This document shows, in pieces, positions 8,804-17,473 of a stretch of DNA of 64,000 bases. The position numbers and the translations under genes were made by a program. The notes below the pieces were generated by a model, which worked only from the letters and a program-made list of their open reading frames with translations, was not told where the DNA came from and made no database searches. The DNA is from Enterococcus saigonensis (lineage in GTDB: Bacteria > Bacillota > Bacilli > Lactobacillales > Enterococcaceae): the NCBI RefSeq assembly GCF_011397115.1, contig NZ_AP022822.1, forward strand, positions 913,001 through 977,000, given 5' to 3'. Every line of letters starts with the position of its first letter. The first letter of the stretch is position 1.

Positions 8804-10165
8804 ATGAAACAAATTATTGAATATCAAAATAAAAAAGTTCTTGTGCTAGGATTAGCAAAGAGTGGATTCAGTGCGGCCAAATTGTTACACGATTTGGGCG
8901 CACTGGTTACCGTTAATGACGGTAAACCTTTCGAAGAAAATCCAGAAGCACAAGATCTTTTAGTTTTAGGAATTAAAGTCGTCACAGGTAGTCACCCGAT
9001 TGAATTATTGGATGAAGATTTTGCCTTAATGGTAAAAAATCCGGGAATTCCTTATAGTCATCCATTAGTTGAAAAAGCACTAGCTAAAGGTTTACCTATT
9101 ATTACAGAAATTGAGTTAGCGTATCAAATTGCTGAGTGTAAAATAGTTGGTATTACAGGGACAAACGGAAAGACTACCACGACTACGATGATTGGTGAGA
9201 TTCTAAATGCCGGTATGAAGCAAGGAAAAGCCTTGTTAGCAGGAAACATTGGTTATCCTGCTAGTACTGTTGCACAAAATGCGCAAAGTCAAGACATTAT
9301 GGTAACGGAACTATCAAGTTTTCAATTGATGGGAATTCAATCTTTCCATCCGGAAATTGCAGTCATTACGAATATTTTTTCTGCGCACTTAGATTATCAT
9401 GGTTCACAAGCTGAGTATGAAAAAGCAAAGTGGCACATCCAAGAAAACATGACGGAAAAAGATTATTTGATTTTAAATTGGGATCAGGAGCTTTTACAAG
9501 CTTTAGCGAAAAAAACCAAAGCTACGGTTATACCATTTTCAAGTACGCAAGTTGTTCCTGGAGCATATCAAAAAGATGGCAAATTATATTTTAATGATGA
9601 ATTCATTATGGTATCTAACACATTAGGAGTTCCTGGTAATCATAACATTGAAAATGCGTTGGCAGCCATTGCTGTAGCAAAATTAAGAGGAATTAGTAAT
9701 GATGATATCAAAGAAACATTACAAAATTTCAGTGGTGTACCACATCGTACGCAGTTTGTTGGGACAATTAATGATCGGCGCTTTTTTAACGATTCCAAAG
9801 CTACTAATATTTTGGCAACGGAGATGGCGCTTGGGGGCTTTGATCATGAAAAATTAATTTTATTAGCAGGTGGCCTCGATCGCGGTAATAGTTTTGATGA
9901 CTTAGTTCCCTCTTTGGTGGGACTTAAAGCAATGATTGTTTTTGGTGAAACAAAAGATAAACTGGCTAAAGCAGCACAAGACGCTAATGTTTCAGTAGTG
10001 GAGTTTAGTGAAAATGCTGAAACAGCGGTAGCTAAAGCCTACGCACTCAGTGAAGTGGGAGATACAATTTTGTTGTCTCCAGCTAATGCCAGTTGGGATC
10101 AATACAAAAACTTTGAAATTAGAGGCGAGCGATTTATTGCAGCAGTCAACGCCTTGAAAAAATAA
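8804..10165 (+). CDS. murD: UDP-N-acetylmuramoylalanine--D-glutamate ligase MurD
   Basis: Cytoplasmic Mur ligase that adds D-glutamate to UDP-MurNAc-L-Ala using ATP. 453 residues with the Mur ligase three-domain layout: N-terminal Rossmann fold (VLVLGLAKSGFSA), central ATPase domain with P-loop TGTNGKTT (about 118-125), and C-terminal domain with the NDSKATN block. An in-frame ATG at 8795 touches the AGGAG site directly. The ATG at 8804 lies 9 bases downstream and is preferred, giving MKQIIEYQNKKV. The sequence resembles enterococcal MurD closely. It lies 12 bases after mraY and 18 before murG. Confidence 0.98.
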   Translation: MKQIIEYQNKKVLVLGLAKSGFSAAKLLHDLGALVTVNDGKPFEENPEAQDLLVLGIKVVTGSHPIELLDEDFALMVKNPGIPYSHPLVEKALAKGLPIITEIELAYQIAECKIVGITGTNGKTTTTTMIGEILNAGMKQGKALLAGNIGYPASTVAQNAQSQDIMVTELSSFQLMGIQSFHPEIAVITNIFSAHLDYHGSQAEYEKAKWHIQENMTEKDYLILNWDQELLQALAKKTKATVIPFSSTQVVPGAYQKDGKLYFNDEFIMVSNTLGVPGNHNIENALAAIAVAKLRGISNDDIKETLQNFSGVPHRTQFVGTINDRRFFNDSKATNILATEMALGGFDHEKLILLAGGLDRGNSFDDLVPSLVGLKAMIVFGETKDKLAKAAQDANVSVVEFSENAETAVAKAYALSEVGDTILLSPANASWDQYKNFEIRGERFIAAVNALKK

Positions 10166-10183
10166 TAGAAATGAGCGAAGCAT

Positions 10184-11278
10184 GTGAGAATATTAGTAAC
10201 CGGTGGTGGAACAGGAGGACATATCTATCCTGCTTTAGCCTTTGTGAATTATGTAAAACAACAAGAACCGGATTCTGAGTTTATGTATGTTGGTGGTAAA
10301 AAAGGGTTAGAAAATAAAATTCTACCCAAAACCGATATTCCGTTTCAAACATTAGAAATTCAAGGATTCAAACGCAAGTTGTCTTTTGATAATATTAAAA
10401 CACTCCAACTTTTTTTTAAAAGTATTAGAAAAGCAAAACAAATTATTCAAACGTTTAAACCTGATGTTGTCATTGGTACAGGTGGTTATGTTTCTGGAGC
10501 AGTGGTTTATGCTGCTGCTAAAATGAACATTCCAACAATTGTGCACGAACAAAACAGTATTCCTGGAATGACCAATAAATTTTTGAGTCGATATGCCACA
10601 AAAATTGGTATTTGTTTTAAAGATGCTGCACAGTTTTTTCCGGCAGAAAAAACAGTATTAGTAGGTAATCCTCGTGCCAGTGAAGTCAGCAACGCTCAAA
10701 AATCGGATATTTTAACAACATTTGGTCTTCAACAAGAAAAACCTACAGCGCTAATTTTTGGCGGTAGCCAGGGGGCTTTAAAAATCAATCAGGCAGTTAC
10801 AAAAGCGCTCCCGATTTTTGCTACCCGAGATTATCAGGTCTTATATGCTTCTGGTGAAAGATATTTTACTGAAATTAAAGATGCCGCAAAGATTGATCTA
10901 AGTCAGTTGACAAATGTGAGTATTGCACCCTATATTGATAAAATGGCAGCAGTGATGGTTTGCTGTGACTTATTAGTGGGACGTGCCGGTGCAACGTCCA
11001 TTGCAGAATTTACTGCATTGGGTTTGCCGGCGGTATTAATTCCAAGTCCTTATGTGACCGCAGATCATCAAACTAAAAATGCACAAAGTTTAGTAGATGC
11101 TGGGGCAGCATTCATGATTAAAGACGATAATTTGACTGCTGAAACGTTGGTCAAAGCAATCGATGAAATCATGCAAAATCAAACAAAACGACAACAAATG
11201 GCCAATGCTTCTAAAACAGAAGGTATCCCAGATGCTAGTTCACGGTTATATCGATTAATAAAAGAAATTACAATGTAA
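10184..11278 (+). CDS. murG: UDP-GlcNAc--lipid I N-acetylglucosaminyltransferase MurG
   Basis: Peripheral membrane GT28 glycosyltransferase that adds GlcNAc to lipid I to form lipid II. 364 residues. The N-terminal glycine-rich loop GGGTGGHIYPALA (about 7-19) binds the lipid carrier, and GGSQGA in the second half is the conserved UDP-GlcNAc region, followed by the GRAGATS-IAE block. The start is GTG at 10184; an overlapping ATG one base upstream in another frame stops at once. The ribosome binding site (GAGCGAAG) is weaker than its neighbours, suggesting modest translation or coupling to murD. Confidence 0.97.
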   Translation: MRILVTGGGTGGHIYPALAFVNYVKQQEPDSEFMYVGGKKGLENKILPKTDIPFQTLEIQGFKRKLSFDNIKTLQLFFKSIRKAKQIIQTFKPDVVIGTGGYVSGAVVYAAAKMNIPTIVHEQNSIPGMTNKFLSRYATKIGICFKDAAQFFPAEKTVLVGNPRASEVSNAQKSDILTTFGLQQEKPTALIFGGSQGALKINQAVTKALPIFATRDYQVLYASGERYFTEIKDAAKIDLSQLTNVSIAPYIDKMAAVMVCCDLLVGRAGATSIAEFTALGLPAVLIPSPYVTADHQTKNAQSLVDAGAAFMIKDDNLTAETLVKAIDEIMQNQTKRQQMANASKTEGIPDASSRLYRLIKEITM

Positions 11279-11284
11279 GTAAAG

Positions 11285-12385
11285 GTGGTGACGCATATCA
11301 GTAAAAAAGACCAATCCAAGCAAAAACGGGAAAATTCAGATGTTCATGCAGTGAACTTGACACCGTGGCAAAAGGCTAACTTGGAATATCGAAAAAAAAA
11401 TGGTCAGGATGCGCCGTGGTCGCCGACAGTCATTGAAGGACAAGAGCAAAAGGAAGAATTGCAATTACCAGAAAATGCGAGTGATCTGCCTGTTGAAGGC
11501 GGTTCATTAAATCCCAATGGTTCTTTTGCTGATCGATTGCCAAAATTGAAATACGAGCGCAATGCAGTACTTTATCGTCGATTAGCAATTATAATTACTT
11601 TGTTTTTAATTCCGTTGCTTTTTGCGCTATATTATGTTTCGCCTTTGAGCAAATTATCAGCACTTCAGGTAGCAAAAAACAATGTCGTTTCAAAAGCGGC
11701 TATTATAAAGGCTGCGGATTTTAAATTGGATGAGGGATTGTGGAAGCAATACTGGTATCGTAATAATAATGAAGAAAAGATAAAAAAAGCGTTGCCGCGA
11801 GTTAAAAGTGTTGCAATTTCAATTGAGCACTTTAATGAGTTCAAATTAGCTGTAACGGAATATCAAGAAGTGGCCATTTTGGAAAAAGGAGACAGTTATG
11901 CTCCGGTAATTGAAAATGGCAAAGTTTTAGCAGAAACAGTGAAAGAACCTGCTAAAAATTTGCCCATCTTAGAGGATTTTAAGTCGCAAAAACGAATTTT
12001 AGATGTTTTAACGCAATATCAAAAACTATCACAAGAATTACGCTCTAGTGTGTCGCAAATCAAATATACGCCAACTAATGCTAATAAAGATTTGTTAAAT
12101 TTATTAATGAATGATGGAAATACTGTCATTATTAACATATCTAATTTAGCTGAACAATTGAAATATTATCCACAGGTTGCTAAAGAATTGAAAGGTAAAG
12201 GCGTAGTCGATATGGAGGTAGGAATTTTTACTTATCCTTATCCTAAAGATGATAAAAAAGCAGACACCAAAATTAACGGAAATTCAGCGACAACTGAAAG
12301 CAATAATCAAAATGAAACTAATGAAAATACAGCAGAAAATGAAAGTCAAAGTGAAACAAATAATAACAGTCAAATAGGTCAATAA
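11285..12385 (+). CDS. divIB: Cell division protein DivIB/FtsQ (start codon uncertain)
   Basis: Divisome protein that forms a complex with FtsL and DivIC. About 366 residues: a long charged cytoplasmic N-terminus with the LTPWQKANLEYRKK block, one membrane helix (about 98-117, IIITLFLIPLLFALYYV), then a POTRA domain beginning LSALQVAKNNVVSKAAI and a beta domain, ending in a low-complexity Asn/Glu/Ser/Thr tail (about 330-366). No ATG is available. GTG at 11285 or 11288 falls inside the Shine-Dalgarno-like AAAGGTGGTGA (11281-11291), while an in-frame ATC at 11297 lies 5 bases after it. The true start is therefore unsettled; the longest form is given. Confidence 0.92.
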   Translation: MVTHISKKDQSKQKRENSDVHAVNLTPWQKANLEYRKKNGQDAPWSPTVIEGQEQKEELQLPENASDLPVEGGSLNPNGSFADRLPKLKYERNAVLYRRLAIIITLFLIPLLFALYYVSPLSKLSALQVAKNNVVSKAAIIKAADFKLDEGLWKQYWYRNNNEEKIKKALPRVKSVAISIEHFNEFKLAVTEYQEVAILEKGDSYAPVIENGKVLAETVKEPAKNLPILEDFKSQKRILDVLTQYQKLSQELRSSVSQIKYTPTNANKDLLNLLMNDGNTVIINISNLAEQLKYYPQVAKELKGKGVVDMEVGIFTYPYPKDDKKADTKINGNSATTESNNQNETNENTAENESQSETNNNSQIGQ

Positions 12386-12411
12386 AAATTTCAAATATTT
12401 TTCATAACGTA

Positions 12412-12441
12412 TTTCTAAAAAGTCGATTTTTGTGGTATTAT
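12412..12441 (+). promoter_or_regulatory. Candidate promoter for ftsA-ftsZ
   Basis: TTTCTA (12412-12417), an 18-base spacer, then TATTAT (12436-12441) preceded by TG with one base between, an extended -10. It lies in the 148-base gap before ftsA, the only sizeable gap inside the cluster, and would give the tubulin/actin pair its own transcript. Inferred from pattern only. Confidence 0.45.
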
Positions 12442-12533
12442 TGTTAGCAGTGAACAAAATATCAAACTGATAGATAAAAACGGACCTTTACTGTTCGATC
12501 TATATGGAAATTTAGTAGGAGGGAATCCCATTC

Positions 12534-13862
12534 ATGGCAAAAACGGGAATGTATGTCGGCCTTGACATTGGAACGACTTCAGTCAAAGTTGTTGTTTCAG
12601 AGTATGTCGAAAACCAAATGAATATCATTGGTGTAGGCAACGCCAAATCTGAAGGTATTAACAGAGGGATTATTGTCGATATTGAAAAATCGGTTCAAGC
12701 AATTCAACGGGCCGTCAAGCAAGCAGAAGAAAAAGCAGGTATCCAAATTCGCAGTGTAAGCGTTGGTGTTCCAGCTAACTTATTAGAAGTAGAAAACTGT
12801 CAAGGAATGATCGCTGTTAACAGCGAATCAAAAGAAATTACAGATGAAGATGTACGTAACGTTGCTTCAGCTGCTTTAGTACGTTCAGTTCCTCCTGAAA
12901 GACAAATCATAACGATTTTGCCACAAGAATTTACTGTGGATGGCTTTGAAGGTATTAAAGATCCACGGGGGATGATTGGTGTACGTCTCGAAATGTTTGG
13001 CGTTGTTTTCACCGGCCCTAAGACAATTTTACACAACATTCGTAAATGTGTTGAAAAAGCAGGCCTTCATCTAAATGAAATGGTCATTACACCTCTTGCG
13101 TTAACAGAATCTATTTTATCTGATGGTGAAAAAGACTTTGGAACTACTGTAATCGACATTGGCGGTGGTCAAACAACAACTTCAGTTATGCATGATAAAC
13201 AATTGAAATTTACCCACGTTAACCAAGAAGGTGGGGAATATGTTACCAAAGATATTTCAACTGTTTTAAATACATCATTTAATAATGCGGAAGCTTTAAA
13301 AATTAATTATGGTGATGCTTATCCAGAACGTACATCTGCTAGTGAAGAGTTTCCAGTAGATGTGATTGGAAAATCTGAACCAGTTAAAATTGATGAACGT
13401 TATTTAGCAGAAATCATTGAAGCACGCATGGAACAGATTTTCAATAAATCTAAAGAAGTATTGGACGAAATCGATGCTTTAAGCTTACCAGGAGGCGTCG
13501 TTTTAACTGGCGGTGCTGCAAGTTTACCTGGTGTGGTAGATTTAGCCCAAGAAATTTTTGGTACAAATGTAAAACTATATGTACCAAATCACATGGGTCT
13601 GCGTAATCCAGTCTTTACTAATGTGATTTCAATTGTAGATTACTCTGCTAATTTAAGTGAAGTCTATCAATTGGCTAAGACAGCTGTAACAGGAGAAAGA
13701 ACGCAACCTGCGACTAGTCAAGAAGTACCAATTCCTGTTACACAAGAACCCGCCTATGATGAATATGATGGTCAAGAAGAATCTTATGAAGATTCAAATG
13801 AATCTACAGGCGAAAGCGTTAAAGATAAAGTAAAAGATTTCTTTTCGAATATTTTCGACTAA
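12534..13862 (+). CDS. ftsA: Cell division protein FtsA
   Basis: Actin-like ATPase that tethers FtsZ filaments to the membrane and recruits later divisome proteins. 442 residues. The actin-fold phosphate loop VGLDIGTTSVKVVV (about 8-21), the second phosphate motif VIDIGGGQTTTSV and the adenosine motif LTGGAASLPG are all present. After an acidic linker (about 385-425), the C-terminus ends in an amphipathic helix, VKDKVKDFFSNIFD, the membrane-targeting sequence. The ATG follows a perfect AGGAGGGA site. ftsZ starts 24 bases later. Confidence 0.98.
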   Translation: MAKTGMYVGLDIGTTSVKVVVSEYVENQMNIIGVGNAKSEGINRGIIVDIEKSVQAIQRAVKQAEEKAGIQIRSVSVGVPANLLEVENCQGMIAVNSESKEITDEDVRNVASAALVRSVPPERQIITILPQEFTVDGFEGIKDPRGMIGVRLEMFGVVFTGPKTILHNIRKCVEKAGLHLNEMVITPLALTESILSDGEKDFGTTVIDIGGGQTTTSVMHDKQLKFTHVNQEGGEYVTKDISTVLNTSFNNAEALKINYGDAYPERTSASEEFPVDVIGKSEPVKIDERYLAEIIEARMEQIFNKSKEVLDEIDALSLPGGVVLTGGAASLPGVVDLAQEIFGTNVKLYVPNHMGLRNPVFTNVISIVDYSANLSEVYQLAKTAVTGERTQPATSQEVPIPVTQEPAYDEYDGQEESYEDSNESTGESVKDKVKDFFSNIFD

Positions 13863-13886
13863 ACCCAAGCAGGAGGAATAAACATT

Positions 13887-15125
13887 ATGGAATTTTCAAT
13901 TGACAATACCGTAAATGACGGCGCAGTCATTAAAGTTATCGGCGTCGGCGGTGGCGGTGGCAACGCAGTCAACCGAATGATCGAAGAAAACGTTAAAGGT
14001 GTAGAATTCATCGCGGCTAATACCGATGTACAAGCCTTAAAAAATTCAAAAGCAGAAACTGTTATTCAGTTAGGTCCAAAATATACACGTGGTCTTGGTG
14101 CTGGTTCTCAACCTGAAGTTGGTCAAAAAGCAGCTGAAGAAAGTGAAGAATCAATTCGTGAAGCTTTAGATGGTGCAGATATGATCTTTATCACTGCTGG
14201 TATGGGTGGTGGTACCGGTACTGGTGCCGCACCAATCGTAGCTAAAATTGCTAAAGAACTTGGAGCTTTGACAGTTGGCGTTGTTACACGGCCATTTACT
14301 TTTGAAGGACCAAAACGTGGTCGTTTTGCAGCTGAAGGTATCGCACAATTAAAAGAAAATGTGGATACATTATTAATTATTTCAAACAATCGTTTACTAG
14401 AAGTTGTTGATAAGAAAACGCCAATGTTAGAAGCATTCCGCGAAGCTGACAACGTATTACGTCAAGGTGTTCAGGGGATTTCTGATCTGATTACAGCGCC
14501 AGGCTATGTAAACTTGGACTTTGCTGATGTTAAAACAGTTATGGAAAACCAAGGAACTGCTTTAATGGGTATCGGAGTTGCTTCAGGAGAAGACCGTGTA
14601 ATCGAAGCTACTAAGAAAGCTATTTCTTCTCCATTGCTAGAAACTTCAATTGATGGCGCTGAACAAGTCTTGCTAAATATTACTGGTGGCTTGGATATGA
14701 CCTTATTTGAAGCGCAAGATGCTTCTGATATTGTTGCAAATGCCGCAACTGGGGATGTAAACATCATCTTGGGTACTTCAATTAATGAAGAATTAGGAGA
14801 TGAAATCCGCGTGACAGTAATTGCAACGGGGATTGATCCGACAAAAAAGGAAAGTAAAGGTCGCGCTTCAAGACAAAATCAAATCCATAGTATCCCACAA
14901 AAGCCGGTTTTAGATATGGAACAAGCAAAACCAACTCAACCAGAAGATGATAATGCTTTTGGTGATTGGGATATTCGCAAGGAGCAAACAGTGCGCCCTA
15001 AAGTTGATGATACACAATTTGAAAATATCGAAAAGAAAGAATTCGATACATTTAATCGTGACGATGTAAAATCTGGTGAGGATGATGAATTAAGTACACC
15101 ACCATTCTTCCGTCGCAAACGTTAA
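13887..15125 (+). CDS. ftsZ: Cell division GTPase FtsZ
   Basis: Tubulin homologue that forms the Z ring. 412 residues. The GTP-binding core has IKVIGVGGGGGNAVN near the N-terminus and the tubulin signature GGGTGTG at 107-113; the T7 catalytic loop follows in the second domain (NLDFADVKTVM). After a flexible linker (about 320-395), the conserved C-terminal peptide PPFFRRKR, which binds FtsA and SepF, ends the protein. The ATG follows AGGAGGAATA. Codon use here is visibly more optimal than in the neighbouring genes, fitting high expression. Confidence 0.99.
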   Translation: MEFSIDNTVNDGAVIKVIGVGGGGGNAVNRMIEENVKGVEFIAANTDVQALKNSKAETVIQLGPKYTRGLGAGSQPEVGQKAAEESEESIREALDGADMIFITAGMGGGTGTGAAPIVAKIAKELGALTVGVVTRPFTFEGPKRGRFAAEGIAQLKENVDTLLIISNNRLLEVVDKKTPMLEAFREADNVLRQGVQGISDLITAPGYVNLDFADVKTVMENQGTALMGIGVASGEDRVIEATKKAISSPLLETSIDGAEQVLLNITGGLDMTLFEAQDASDIVANAATGDVNIILGTSINEELGDEIRVTVIATGIDPTKKESKGRASRQNQIHSIPQKPVLDMEQAKPTQPEDDNAFGDWDIRKEQTVRPKVDDTQFENIEKKEFDTFNRDDVKSGEDDELSTPPFFRRKR

Positions 15126-15149
15126 TTAAAGCTTTGGAGGTAAGAGCAC

Positions 15150-15827
15150 ATGATTGCTGAGAACTTGCGGGAGGTCCGACAAGAGATACAGGAGTCATGT
15201 GCTCTTGTTGGTCGTGATGAAAAAAGTGTCCGGTTGGTTGCCGTGACTAAAACTGTCTCTAGCCAAGTAATGCGCCAGTTAGTTGATTTAGATGTTTTTG
15301 ATCTCGCTGAAAACAGAGCAGATGTTTTCTTAGAAAAAAAACAAGAATTAGCTGATATTAATACAATTCGTTGGCATTTTATTGGCAATTTACAGCGGAG
15401 AAAGGTAAAATTAATTATAAATAAAATAGACTATTTTCATGCTTTAGATAACTTAAGCTTAGCAGCAGAAATTCAAAAAAGAGCCGATCATGTGCTTAAA
15501 TGTTTTGTGGAAGTAAATATTTCTGGTGAGGCGTCAAAACATGGTGTTACACCAACAGAACTTTCTGAATTTATTGCTGCCCTTAGTGCTTATGATAAAA
15601 TCCAAGTCGTAGGTCTGATGACAATGGCACCATTTGGAGCTAAAGTAGAAGAACAACGCGCTATATTTGGAAAGTTGCGGCAATTGCAACAAGAGATTGA
15701 AGCAACTAATTTAGTCTATGCTCCTTGTCATGAATTAAGTATGGGAATGAGTAACGACTTTCCTGCAGCTATTTATGAAGGAGCAACATTTATTCGTGTC
15801 GGTACGTCTTTAGTCAAGGATGCCTAA
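15150..15827 (+). CDS. ylmE: YggS-family pyridoxal phosphate-binding protein (YlmE)
   Basis: Cytoplasmic PLP-binding protein of the YggS/PROSC family, thought to keep free PLP and amino acid/keto acid pools balanced. 225 residues, a single alanine-racemase-like barrel. The PLP lysine lies in VRLVAVTKTV (Lys near residue 34), and the conserved blocks NR-AD (related to the family GENR motif), WHFIGNLQRRK and LSMGMSNDFPAAI are present. It starts 24 bases after ftsZ after TGGAGGTAAG, and sepF follows after 14 bases, the usual ylm order. Confidence 0.95.
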   Translation: MIAENLREVRQEIQESCALVGRDEKSVRLVAVTKTVSSQVMRQLVDLDVFDLAENRADVFLEKKQELADINTIRWHFIGNLQRRKVKLIINKIDYFHALDNLSLAAEIQKRADHVLKCFVEVNISGEASKHGVTPTELSEFIAALSAYDKIQVVGLMTMAPFGAKVEEQRAIFGKLRQLQQEIEATNLVYAPCHELSMGMSNDFPAAIYEGATFIRVGTSLVKDA

Positions 15828-15841
15828 AAGGAGGAGTTATC

Positions 15842-16372
15842 ATGTCGATTTTTAGTAAAGCGGCAGATTTTTTCGGTCTATCAGAAGATAGCTATGAAGA
15901 ATATGAAGTGGCCTCTGCGGTCAATGGTTATGAAGATACGGTTGTTGAAGAAATTCCAGTGGAAAAGGCAAGTCCAGTAACAACGCATGAAGCAGTATAC
16001 GAAACACCAAAAACAGATAAAAAAGTAGTTTCACTGCGTCAGAATATGAAAACACCTTCTGCTACTAAAAAGCATCAGGCGGTAAATAAAAATACAACTG
16101 GAAAAATTACGATTTTGGAACCACGAAATTATCATGAAGTGAAAAAAATTGCACAACACATTTTAAATGGAGAGGCAGTTTTGGTTAATTTTCAATCAGT
16201 TGAAGAGGATCAAGCAAGGCGAATTGTGGATTTTTTAACGGGGACTGTCTACGCTCAAGATGGTGATATCAAACGTGTAGGAGATGAAATTTTCTTATGT
16301 ACGCCTTGTGATGTTGAAATTGACGGTCAGGAAACTTTCCCAACTGAAACAGATTTGTATGATTTAAATTAA
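15842..16372 (+). CDS. sepF: Cell division protein SepF
   Basis: Membrane-associated protein that bundles FtsZ and acts beside FtsA. 176 residues: an amphipathic N-terminal helix (MSIFSKAADFFGL), an acidic linker (about 15-80), and a C-terminal DUF552 domain with EPRNYHEVKKIAQHIL and VNFQSVEEDQARRIVDFLTGTV blocks. The ATG follows AAGGAGGAG. Located between ylmE and ylmG as in Bacillus and Streptococcus. The AAGGAGG site for ylmG begins at its stop codon. Confidence 0.96.
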   Translation: MSIFSKAADFFGLSEDSYEEYEVASAVNGYEDTVVEEIPVEKASPVTTHEAVYETPKTDKKVVSLRQNMKTPSATKKHQAVNKNTTGKITILEPRNYHEVKKIAQHILNGEAVLVNFQSVEEDQARRIVDFLTGTVYAQDGDIKRVGDEIFLCTPCDVEIDGQETFPTETDLYDLN

Positions 16373-16385
16373 GGAGGCAATTGCC

Positions 16386-16652
16386 ATTTTTAGGTTATTA
16401 AGTTTGCTTAACGATGCCGTTTATCTATACTCGGTTTTACTAATGATTTATGCTTTATTGTCCTGGTTCCCAGGAGGTTATCAATCATCAATTGGGCGTT
16501 TTTTGCGCAAAATTTGTGAACCTTATTTAAGTTTGTTTGATCGTCTTAATTTAAGTATTGGACCGATTGATTTAACGATTGCTGTTGCAATTATAGTTTT
16601 AAATTTAGCTAGCCAAGGATTAACAACTATTTTAGTGAATATTATGTATTAA
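16386..16652 (+). CDS. ylmG: YggT-family membrane protein YlmG (possible AUU start)
   Basis: Small membrane protein with two hydrophobic segments flanking FPGGYQSSIGRFLRKICEPYL, the typical YggT core. Linked in the literature to division and shape in cyanobacteria and streptococci, but its mechanism is unknown. A strong AAGGAGG at 16371-16377 is followed 8 bases later by in-frame ATT (16386), giving a start like IFRLLSLLNDAVYLYS. The only ordinary start near the N-terminus, TTG at 16404, is 26 bases past that site and would remove part of the first helix. The ATT start is my preferred reading; length would be 88 residues, or 82 from the TTG. Confidence 0.85.
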   Translation: MFRLLSLLNDAVYLYSVLLMIYALLSWFPGGYQSSIGRFLRKICEPYLSLFDRLNLSIGPIDLTIAVAIIVLNLASQGLTTILVNIMY

Positions 16653-16672
16653 GAAATGAGGGGTGGGAATCA

Positions 16673-17455
16673 ATGAACGTAAATGTCTATCAACATTTTC
16701 GGGCTGATGAACGCCCTTTTATTGACGCTGTAACCGATTGGATTGAACAAGTTCAAATGCAATATGCGCCGTATTTAACTGACTTTTTAGATCCGCGTCA
16801 AGCTTATATTGCCGAAACCTTGATTCGCCAAGAAACAGAATTGAAGTTTATGTTCTATGGTGGTTATGAGCAGGCTGAAAGACGTCGGTTGTTACTTTAT
16901 CCGGATTATTATGAGCCAACTATGGATGAATTTGATATTGGCATTTATCAAGTACATTATCCAATTAAGTTTGCCAATTTAAGTCATGGCAAATTATTAG
17001 GTACTTTAATGGGGACAGGAATTAAACGGGCATATTTTGGTGATATTATCAGTGATGGATCTGCTTGGCAAATTTTTATTGCAAAAGAAGTTGCTAGCTT
17101 TGTAGCGTTACAAGTTACTAAAGTTGGCAATGTTGCAACCAGGTTAGAAGAACAGCGATATACAGATATTTTAAAACCAAAAGATAGTTGGGAAGAAGAA
17201 AAAAATACAGTTTCTTCTTTGCGTTTAGATACAGTTATTTCCACCGTCTTCAATATTTCTCGCCAGCGAGCTAAACAATTGGTAGAAAGTGGAAAAATCA
17301 AAGTTAATTGGACTGAAACAATGCGACCAGATTTTATGCTAGACTTACTTGATATTGTTTCAGTGCGAGGTTTTGGTCGCATCCAGTTACAAGCAATTGA
17401 AGGTAAAACCAAAAAAGATAAAATACGCTTAACATTAGGTGTTTTAAGAAAATAA
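16673..17455 (+). CDS. ylmH: S4-domain RNA-binding protein YlmH
   Basis: 260 residues, with a conserved N-terminal region (through PYLTDFLDPRQAYIAETL) and a C-terminal S4 RNA-binding domain starting LRLDTVISTVFNISRQRAKQLVESG (as a run of about 25 residues near 187-211). YlmH homologues bind ribosomes or tRNA-containing stalled subunits in Bacillus; the role in division implied by its place next to sepF and divIVA remains unclear. Start ATG follows GAGGGGTGGG. divIVA follows within 20 bases. Confidence 0.95.
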   Translation: MNVNVYQHFRADERPFIDAVTDWIEQVQMQYAPYLTDFLDPRQAYIAETLIRQETELKFMFYGGYEQAERRRLLLYPDYYEPTMDEFDIGIYQVHYPIKFANLSHGKLLGTLMGTGIKRAYFGDIISDGSAWQIFIAKEVASFVALQVTKVGNVATRLEEQRYTDILKPKDSWEEEKNTVSSLRLDTVISTVFNISRQRAKQLVESGKIKVNWTETMRPDFMLDLLDIVSVRGFGRIQLQAIEGKTKKDKIRLTLGVLRK

Positions 17456-17473
17456 GTAAAGGTGGTAGAAAAA

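Noticed and set aside
14123..14452. Minus-strand ORF within ftsZ
   Set aside because: Fully antisense to the conserved FtsZ GTPase core; no binding site and Ser/Pro/Thr-rich composition typical of antisense frames.
16984..17412. 142-codon minus-strand ORF within ylmH
   Set aside because: Antisense to a complete YlmH with S4 domain; no promoter or binding site.
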